Below, in pieces: positions 6,144 to 11,632 of a stretch of 11,632 nucleotides of DNA. The notes under the pieces are model-generated. The model was not told the origin of the DNA and ran no database searches. It saw nothing but the letters and a program-made list of their open reading frames with translations. The translations under genes were made by a program, and so were the position numbers. Source of the stretch: an uncultured Thalassolituus sp. (GTDB taxonomy: Bacteria > Pseudomonadota > Gammaproteobacteria > Pseudomonadales > Oceanobacteraceae); NCBI GenBank assembly GCA_913054055.1, contig CAJXIT010000076.1, positions 1 to 11,632 of the forward strand. Reading direction: 5' to 3'. Numbering within the stretch: position 1 is the stretch's first letter; the number at the start of each line of letters is the position of its first letter.

Positions 6144-6182
6144 AATGGCTTTACTCCGTTAAGAATAATAAGTGAAACATTC

Positions 6183-8051
6183 ATGAGCTTTGCTTTAAAA
6201 GATGATCGATCAGAGAAAGAGATATTTGCTCACCGAGCAGTATTGGCTTCTGTGTTCGTATTCTTCTTAGTTCTGGTGTTAGCGACACGCATGTTTTTTC
6301 TGCAAGTGACAGAGCATGATGTGTATGCCACTAAATCAGAAAATAACCGTGTACAACTGCAGCCTGTTCCTCCTATTCGCGGCTTAATCTTTGACCGCAA
6401 TGGTGTGCTATTAGCCGAGAATCAACCCAGCCATAGTTTAACCGTGGTCACTGAGCGGGTAGATGATTTAGAACAAACGTTGGCGTTAATCGATACCTTG
6501 GTGGGATTAACCACAGATGAAAAAGAAAAATTCCTAAAACGCGTGAATCAATGGCGCCGTCCTTATGAAGCCATCACGCTAAAATACAAACTGTCAGAAA
6601 CGGCCATTGCAAAGCTCATGGTGAACAACCCTTTCTTAAAGGGGGTTCAGGTGGAAGCGGAATTGATTCGACACTATCCTAAAGGCGCCGATTTTGCCCA
6701 TGTTCTTGGGTATGTGGGACAGATTAACGAGCGCGAAAAGAAACGCTTAGACCCCAGCCGTTATAAAGCCACCCGCCGCATTGGCAAAATTGGTATTGAA
6801 CGCTATTACGAAGACCTATTACACGGGCAGCCTGGATTTCAAAAAGTTGAAACCAATGCACAGGGGCGAGTGTTAAAAGTATTAGAACGTAAAAGTCCGA
6901 CACCTGGACGCAACCTGATTTTAAATGTTGATGCCACCTTGCAGAAAAAAGCGTACGACGCTTTTAAAGGGCGCCGAGGATCGTTGGTGGCCATGGACCC
7001 AAATACAGGTGGGGTACTGGCCATGGTATCCAGCCCATCTTTTGACCCTAATTTATTTGTGAATGGCATCAGTCATAATAAATATAATTCATTGCGGGAT
7101 TCGTTAGACAAGCCTCTTTTTGACCGAGCCACACGTGGTCAATACCCACCCGGTTCCACCATGAAGCCTTTCATTGGTTTAGGCTTCTTAGAGTCTGGAG
7201 TGACTAGCTGGAGCGAAAAAATTGAAGACCCTGGTTGGTACATGCTTGAAAATGACGAGCGGGTTTATCGAGATTGGAAACGAAAAGGGCATGGTGATGC
7301 CATTGGATTGCGACACGCCATTATTCAAAGTTGTGATACGTATTTTTATGAAATGTCGTTTCGAACAGGGATTGATTATCTAAACCCATTTTTAACAAAG
7401 TTTGGTTTTGGTAAAAATACAGCCCTGGATATCGGTAACGCACTGCCTGCATTATTACCTACCCGTGAATGGAAGAAAAAGCACCGAGGTCGTTCTTGGT
7501 ATGCCGGAGACACATTAAACTTAGGGTTGGGGCAAGGCTACATGCTGGCGACCCCATTGCAATTGGCAACCGCTATGAGTGTCTTTGCTGCCAAAGGGGA
7601 GTGGAATCGAGCAAAGCTGGTGCAGTTTATTGATAGCGAAGAGCTAAAAGAAGAAACCAAACCAGACAATGTGGTCATTAAAAATCCAGATGATTGGAAT
7701 CGCATGGGCCGAGCAATGGAAGGGGTGATTAAACATTATTTAGGCACAGCAAAAGGCTTGGCCAATAATCTAAATTATCGACTGGCAGGCAAAACCGGTA
7801 CCGCGCAAGTGGTAGGGATCAAACAAAATGAAGAATACGATTCAGAAGCTTTGCTTGAGCGCCAGCGAGATCACGCTTTGTTTGTGAGTTACGCGCCAGT
7901 TAATGATCCTAAAATTGCAGTGGCTGTGGTGGTAGAAAATGGCGAATCAGCGGGTTCAACAGCTGGGCCAATCGCAAAAATTGTGACGGATGAATATTTA
8001 GCCTCTTTGAAAAACCTTGATAATCACTTAGGAGAAACGTATGGCCGGTGA
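6183..8051 (+). CDS. mrdA: Penicillin-binding protein 2, elongation transpeptidase
   Basis: PBP2 crosslinks new peptidoglycan during lateral wall growth, working with RodA in the Rod complex. From ATG 6183 it has 622 residues. A cytosolic tail and one membrane anchor (about residues 19-37) lead to the periplasmic pedestal, which begins with NNRVQLQPVPPIRGLIFDRN. The transpeptidase domain has all three active-site motifs: S325-T-M-K328, S383-C-D385 and K537-T-G-T-A-Q. The SCD form of the second motif is usual for PBP2. An in-frame TTG at 6132 would add 17 residues but falls inside a hairpin; neither start has a strong ribosome-binding site. The stop overlaps rodA by 11 nt, so the two partners are translationally coupled. 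Confidence 0.97.
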   Translation: MSFALKDDRSEKEIFAHRAVLASVFVFFLVLVLATRMFFLQVTEHDVYATKSENNRVQLQPVPPIRGLIFDRNGVLLAENQPSHSLTVVTERVDDLEQTLALIDTLVGLTTDEKEKFLKRVNQWRRPYEAITLKYKLSETAIAKLMVNNPFLKGVQVEAELIRHYPKGADFAHVLGYVGQINEREKKRLDPSRYKATRRIGKIGIERYYEDLLHGQPGFQKVETNAQGRVLKVLERKSPTPGRNLILNVDATLQKKAYDAFKGRRGSLVAMDPNTGGVLAMVSSPSFDPNLFVNGISHNKYNSLRDSLDKPLFDRATRGQYPPGSTMKPFIGLGFLESGVTSWSEKIEDPGWYMLENDERVYRDWKRKGHGDAIGLRHAIIQSCDTYFYEMSFRTGIDYLNPFLTKFGFGKNTALDIGNALPALLPTREWKKKHRGRSWYAGDTLNLGLGQGYMLATPLQLATAMSVFAAKGEWNRAKLVQFIDSEELKEETKPDNVVIKNPDDWNRMGRAMEGVIKHYLGTAKGLANNLNYRLAGKTGTAQVVGIKQNEEYDSEALLERQRDHALFVSYAPVNDPKIAVAVVVENGESAGSTAGPIAKIVTDEYLASLKNLDNHLGETYGR

Positions 8052-9168
8052 TTTTTCTAGGCAGTTAGATTTAGGTGATTCTTCAGGTAAAAATATTTGG
8101 AAAAAGCTGCACTTGGATCCGAAGTTGTTTGCTTTGTTAATGATATTGGCGCTGGCGGGCTTATTTATCTTGTATAGCGCCAGTGGCCAAAATATTTCCA
8201 TGATATATCGCCAAGCCACGTATTATGGTTTGGGGTTTAGCATTATGTTAATCATTGCTCAATTCCATCCGCGATGGTTTCAAATGGCCGCCCCTTGGAT
8301 GTATGGTGCTGGTATTGTGGCATTGTTGTTAGTTTTTTTAATAGGGGTGGGAGCAAAAGGCGCCCAGCGTTGGCTGAGTGTATTTGGCGTTTTTCGTTTT
8401 CAGCCTTCTGAAATCATGAAGCTGGTGGTTCCTATGACTATGGCTTGGTTTTTAGCTAGTCAATTGTTGCCACCTAAATTTAAAGTGATTGCCATCTCAA
8501 TGGGCATAATTTTTGTACCGACTTTAATGGTTATGAAGCAACCTGACTTAGGAACGTCACTTTTGATTGCAGGTTCAGGTATTTTTGCCTTGTTATTGGC
8601 AGGTTTGAGTTGGCGCTGGATCGCATTAGCCTTGGTGACGGTTTTAGCGATCGCCCCTGTGATGTGGTATGGCGTGATGCACGATTACCAAAAACAAAGA
8701 GTATTAACATTTTTAGATCCTGAAAGTGATCCACTTGGGTCTGGTTGGAATATAATACAAAGTAAAACCGCCATCGGTTCAGGTGGCGTAGAAGGGAAAG
8801 GTTGGTTACAGGGTACTCAATCACAGTTGGAGTTCTTACCCGAGCGCCACACGGATTTTATTATCGCGGTTTTTGCAGAAGAGCAGGGGCTGATTGGAGT
8901 ATTATTATTATTGGCTCTATATTTAGCCATTGTGATTCGAGGTTTATATATGGCCTCAAAAGCGCGGGATAGCTTTTCACGGTTATTAGCCGGATCACTA
9001 ATGATCACGTTTTTTATCTATGTGTTTGTGAACATAGGTATGGTGAGTGGTATTTTACCTGTAGTAGGTGTGCCCTTACCGTTAATTAGTTATGGTGGTA
9101 CATCAATAGTGACATTGATGGCTGCATTTGGGGTTATTATGTCGGTTTATACACACCGGCAAGCATAG
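8041..9168 (+). CDS. rodA: Peptidoglycan glycosyltransferase RodA (SEDS family)
   Basis: RodA polymerises lipid II into glycan strands and acts with PBP2 in cylindrical wall growth. The protein has 375 residues with about ten membrane helices, starting near residue 28. SEDS signatures are clear: GAKGAQRWL (104-112), QPSEIMKL (121-128), KQPDLGTS (166-173), FLPERHTDF (265-273) with the catalytic-type Asp272, and PLPLISYGGTS (345-355). The start at ATG 8041 has a strong Shine-Dalgarno, AGGAGA (8030-8035), inside the end of mrdA, and the genes overlap by 11 nt. That arrangement would keep PBP2 and RodA amounts in step. E. coli calls this gene mrdB. It is distinguished from FtsW by its pairing with PBP2 and short N-terminus. 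Confidence 0.97.
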   Translation: MAGDFSRQLDLGDSSGKNIWKKLHLDPKLFALLMILALAGLFILYSASGQNISMIYRQATYYGLGFSIMLIIAQFHPRWFQMAAPWMYGAGIVALLLVFLIGVGAKGAQRWLSVFGVFRFQPSEIMKLVVPMTMAWFLASQLLPPKFKVIAISMGIIFVPTLMVMKQPDLGTSLLIAGSGIFALLLAGLSWRWIALALVTVLAIAPVMWYGVMHDYQKQRVLTFLDPESDPLGSGWNIIQSKTAIGSGGVEGKGWLQGTQSQLEFLPERHTDFIIAVFAEEQGLIGVLLLLALYLAIVIRGLYMASKARDSFSRLLAGSLMITFFIYVFVNIGMVSGILPVVGVPLPLISYGGTSIVTLMAAFGVIMSVYTHRQA

Positions 9169-9183
9169 GTTGAGTAAGAGATT

Positions 9184-10149
9184 TTGAGGTTAAATGTGAT
9201 TTCGGTAGGCATGATTGCTCTTTGGAGCAGCTTAACAGTTTCAGCCGTCAATTATGATGAGCATCCAAGAACTGAACAGTTTATTAATGAGATGGTGAAA
9301 GAGCACCAGTACGACCCTAAGGTCATTCGTGATGTGCTGGCAAAAGCCGAGCGCAAAGAAAGTATTTTAAAAGCCATTGCTCGTCCGGCTGAAAAGACCA
9401 TGACTTGGCATAGGTATCGCCAAATCTTTTTAACCGATAAGCGCATTAAAAAAGGCAAAGCGTTTTTAATTGAACATAAAGATACCTTTGATGTGGTTGA
9501 AAAGAAATACGGTGTGCCTCGTGAAGTGATAGCCGCCATTATCGGGGTAGAAACATTTTATGGTGGCAATATGGGCAGTTATCGAGTGATTGATGCTTTG
9601 GCAACCCTTGGTTTTGACTATCCAAAACGCTCACTGTTTTATCGTGAACTTAAAAATTACTTTTTAATGGTTAGGGATAACGATTTAGATCCGTTTGCAT
9701 TGAAAGGCTCCTATGCGGGTGCTATGGGTTATGGCCAATTTATTCCATCCAGCTACATCAGTTATGCCGTTGATTATGACGGCGATGGTAAAAAAGAGTT
9801 ATGGTCAAACATTGATGATGCCATTGCGAGTGTTGCCTATTACTTTAAACGATACGGTTGGAAAAACGGTGAGCCATTATCAAGCTTAGTGACCCTTAAT
9901 GACTCTGATGCCGCTAAACTTGCTGATAAAACTCTATCGTTAAAAGGGGATTTTGATTACTGGAAGTCTAAAGGTGTGAATGTACCTAAGGATGTGAATA
10001 ATCAGGAAGCTGCACTTTTTAGCTATCAACAAAAAGATAAAACGGAATACTGGTTAGGTTATAAAAACTTTTATGTGATCACTCGTTACAATCGTTCTCG
10101 TTTGTACGTGCGCGCTGTGTATGAGCTTAGCCAAGAGTTAAAAGACTAG
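9184..10149 (+). CDS. mltB: Lytic murein transglycosylase B, soluble periplasmic form
   Basis: A GH103-family lytic transglycosylase that cuts the glycan between MurNAc and GlcNAc with formation of 1,6-anhydroMurNAc. From TTG 9184 it has 321 residues. The N-terminus (residues 1-21, Arg2, cleavage near VSA) is a signal peptide without a lipobox cysteine, so the protein is probably soluble in the periplasm, like pseudomonad SltB1 and unlike lipoprotein MltB of E. coli. The catalytic glutamate is Glu123 in IIGVETFYGG. RVIDALATLGFDYP and GSYAGAMGYGQFIPSSY follow. D197-x-D-x-D201 matches the EF-hand-like calcium site of E. coli Slt35. A GTG at 9196 is an alternative start with better spacing from GAGG (9186-9189), but it would remove the only charged residue of the signal peptide. 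The gene is 15 nt after rodA. Confidence 0.94.
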   Translation: MRLNVISVGMIALWSSLTVSAVNYDEHPRTEQFINEMVKEHQYDPKVIRDVLAKAERKESILKAIARPAEKTMTWHRYRQIFLTDKRIKKGKAFLIEHKDTFDVVEKKYGVPREVIAAIIGVETFYGGNMGSYRVIDALATLGFDYPKRSLFYRELKNYFLMVRDNDLDPFALKGSYAGAMGYGQFIPSSYISYAVDYDGDGKKELWSNIDDAIASVAYYFKRYGWKNGEPLSSLVTLNDSDAAKLADKTLSLKGDFDYWKSKGVNVPKDVNNQEAALFSYQQKDKTEYWLGYKNFYVITRYNRSRLYVRAVYELSQELKD

Positions 10150-10150
10150 A

Positions 10151-10903
10151 ATGTTACGGATCGTTATTCTGATAATGGTTGTTGGGCTGATGCAAGCCTG
10201 TACCAGCTCTCGTTATCAGCAAGCGGTAGATAGCACGCCAAAATACCTTGATAAGATTCAACGCTTGTCAGAGCCTCAGCCTAAGCGCGAACCCATTAGT
10301 CGTCGAGGCAATGCCAGTAGCTATGAGGTTTGGGGTAAAACTTACCATGTTCAAAAAACCTTAAAACAATATCAAGCCACGGGTTTGGCCTCTTGGTATG
10401 GCCAAAAATTTCACGGTCACGATACCAGTAATGGTGAAAAGTTTGATGTTTATAAATTTACAGCTGCCCACAAAAGCCTACCTTTACCCAGTTATGTGAA
10501 GGTGACCAATACTGAAAACCAAAAAAGCTTAACAGTACGAGTCAATGATCGCGGCCCTTTTCACGAAGATCGTTTGATCGATTTATCTTACGCGGCAGCG
10601 GTTCGTTTAGGGTTTGCGGATAAAGGCACGGCTAAAGTAAACATTGAGCTAATCGCTCCCCCTCTGACAGATGGTGAATATCAGCATCTGCAAGTTGCCG
10701 CGTTTCAGGCAGAAGACTCGGCATTAAAAATGAAAAAGAATCTAGCCAGTCTAGTGAGTGAGCCTGTTTACATTTCTCAGCATCAGCAAAACAACAAAAC
10801 CTTGCATAAAGTAAGGATCGGTCCTCTTTCACCGACTCGGGTGGATGAGATTCAGAACACATTGCGCCAACAGAAATTACCCTCAGGGCTGATTCTGCCT
10901 TAA
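10151..10903 (+). CDS. rlpA: RlpA septal lytic transglycosylase lipoprotein
   Basis: RlpA cleaves glycan strands that lack stem peptides, helping daughter-cell separation and rod shape; that activity is established for P. aeruginosa RlpA. The protein has 250 residues. A lipoprotein signal (LMQAC, lipidated Cys17) suggests an outer-membrane anchor; Met at -3 makes the lipobox slightly unusual. The double-psi beta-barrel domain covers about 76-168, with GLASWYGQKFHG and RVNDRGPF. His107 and Asp133 lie 26 apart, as do the catalytic pair I recall for P. aeruginosa (His131, Asp157), so the enzyme is probably active. A SPOR domain (about 177-250) binds denuded glycan at the septum. The ATG lies one base after the mltB stop, so coupling is likely. 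Confidence 0.95.
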   Translation: MLRIVILIMVVGLMQACTSSRYQQAVDSTPKYLDKIQRLSEPQPKREPISRRGNASSYEVWGKTYHVQKTLKQYQATGLASWYGQKFHGHDTSNGEKFDVYKFTAAHKSLPLPSYVKVTNTENQKSLTVRVNDRGPFHEDRLIDLSYAAAVRLGFADKGTAKVNIELIAPPLTDGEYQHLQVAAFQAEDSALKMKKNLASLVSEPVYISQHQQNNKTLHKVRIGPLSPTRVDEIQNTLRQQKLPSGLILP

Positions 10904-10909
10904 CTTGCC

Positions 10910-10937
10910 TTAACAAACGGCCATAGCATGCTACAAT
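10910..10937 (+). promoter_or_regulatory. Extended -10 promoter of dacA
   Basis: TTAACA (10910-10915) and TACAAT (10932-10937) are 16 bp apart. TG at 10929-10930 plus one base makes an extended -10. Transcription would start near 10944, about 28 nt ahead of the ATG. The palindrome TAGCATGCTA (10924-10933) overlaps the -10 and could be a repressor site or chance. Confidence 0.6.
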
Positions 10938-10971
10938 GCCGCCACCATTTTCATATATATACCAATTAATC

Positions 10972-11632
10972 ATGCGCTTATTAGCTTCTGTTTTATTTTG
11001 CCTTGCATCTGGATTGGCTTTTGCCAACTCAACCCCTCCAAGTATTATTCCTAAACCGCCATCATTGGCAGCCAGTTCATATATCTTGCTTGATGCAAAT
11101 AGCGGAGAAGTATTAGTAGAACACAATGCGGATAAAGTGCTGCCGCCAGCTAGCTTAACCAAGATGATGACGGCTTACTTGGTATTTGAAGAACTTGCTT
11201 ATGGCAATATACAGCTGGAAGAAAAAGCGCGAGTCAGCATCAAAGCTTGGAAGGCTGAAGGCTCACGTATGTTTATTCGTGAAGGTACTGGCGTAAAAGT
11301 CGGAGATCTAATTAAAGGTGTGATCATTCAGTCAGGTAATGATGCGAGTATCGCCTTGGCAGAACATATCAGCGGAACCGAAGAAGCATTCGTAGATGTC
11401 ATGAATCAATATGCCGTTCAACTTGGTATGGCTAATACCCATTTTGAAAATGCGACGGGATTGCCATCAAAAGGGCACCGTAGTACGGCGCGTGACTTAT
11501 CTAAGCTGGCTAATCACATTATTTTCGATCACGAAGAATTCTACCCTTTATACAAAGAGAAAAAATTCAAATATAACAACATTGAGCAAAGCAATCGCAA
11601 CCGCTTGTTGTTTCAAAACTTGAGAGTCGACG
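10972..11632 (+). CDS. dacA: D-alanyl-D-alanine carboxypeptidase (PBP5/6 family), cut by the window end
   Basis: This enzyme removes the terminal D-Ala from peptidoglycan pentapeptides in the periplasm and so limits crosslinking. About 220 codons are present; the 3' part, including the KTG motif and the C-terminal amphipathic anchor helix, lies outside the window. Residues 1-18 form a signal peptide with cleavage near AFA. The active-site motif S61-L-T-K64 and the second motif S121-G-N123 are both intact, and the surrounding sequence (YILLDANSGEVL, GSRMFI) is typical of the family. The ATG has no clear Shine-Dalgarno; its short leader is A/T-rich. It has its own promoter but follows rlpA by 68 bp, as in related genomes. 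The pseudomonad counterpart is called dacC, so the dacA/dacC label is a matter of naming. Confidence 0.93.
   Translation, partial: MRLLASVLFCLASGLAFANSTPPSIIPKPPSLAASSYILLDANSGEVLVEHNADKVLPPASLTKMMTAYLVFEELAYGNIQLEEKARVSIKAWKAEGSRMFIREGTGVKVGDLIKGVIIQSGNDASIALAEHISGTEEAFVDVMNQYAVQLGMANTHFENATGLPSKGHRSTARDLSKLANHIIFDHEEFYPLYKEKKFKYNNIEQSNRNRLLFQNLRVD

Noticed and set aside
6132..6182. Upstream TTG start for mrdA adding 17 residues
   Set aside because: The codon lies inside a terminator-like hairpin and has no ribosome-binding site. ATG 6183 gives the usual PBP2 N-terminus.
10632..11162. A 176-codon open frame on the - strand across the end of rlpA and the start of dacA
   Set aside because: It is antisense to two well-supported genes and covers their promoter. 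Its translation has no recognisable domain, and its frame follows from the codon use of the real genes.
1..11632. tRNA genes, CRISPR arrays, insertion sequences, phage or toxin-antitoxin genes
   Set aside because: None was seen. Apart from the genes listed there is no gap over 300 bp, and no spaced direct repeats, transposase motifs or tRNA-like folds were found by eye.

Overview
The window looks like chromosomal DNA of a moderately AT-rich marine-type gammaproteobacterium in the Pseudomonas/Oceanospirillales neighbourhood. This rests on gene order and on protein wording. The series proA-nadD-rsfS-rlmH-mrdA-rodA-mltB-rlpA-dacA matches the order I know from Pseudomonas aeruginosa, and the ProA, PBP2 and RlpA motifs read like the pseudomonad versions. 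No phage, transposon, CRISPR or RNA gene is visible.

Layout. (1) Positions 1-1130, + strand: a 78-residue charged helical protein of unknown function, then an exported protein with calcium-binding thrombospondin type 3 repeats. Each has its own sigma70-like promoter, and the block ends in a perfect 13-bp hairpin that can terminate transcription from both sides. (2) Positions 1212-3096, - strand: two overlapping paralogous genes for six-helix membrane proteins with GGDEF-like cytosolic domains. Both have lost the GGDEF signature and the metal-site residues, yet both keep an RxxD at the exact spacing of the c-di-GMP inhibitory site. This is the most interesting part of the window. (3) Positions 3097-3260: a divergent intergenic region with a promoter and a possible structured leader for proA. 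(4) Positions 3261-5989, + strand: a tight operon of proline synthesis (proA), NAD synthesis (nadD), ribosome silencing (rsfS) and 23S rRNA methylation (rlmH). (5) Positions 5990-6182: a hairpin-rich gap. (6) Positions 6183-10903, + strand: the cell-elongation cluster, namely PBP2 transpeptidase, its partner glycosyltransferase RodA, and the lytic transglycosylases MltB and RlpA. (7) dacA, a D,D-carboxypeptidase, starts from its own promoter and runs off the window end.

How the genes fit together. RodA polymerises glycan from lipid II and PBP2 crosslinks it during rod-shaped growth. MltB and RlpA cut glycan strands, and DacA trims the pentapeptides left over. The two membrane GGDEF-like proteins may be c-di-GMP sensors or purely structural partners; nothing in the sequence names their target. 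The window contains no obviously new multi-gene system. The best leads are the degenerate GGDEF pair and the unexplained RNA-like structures ahead of proA and mrdA.
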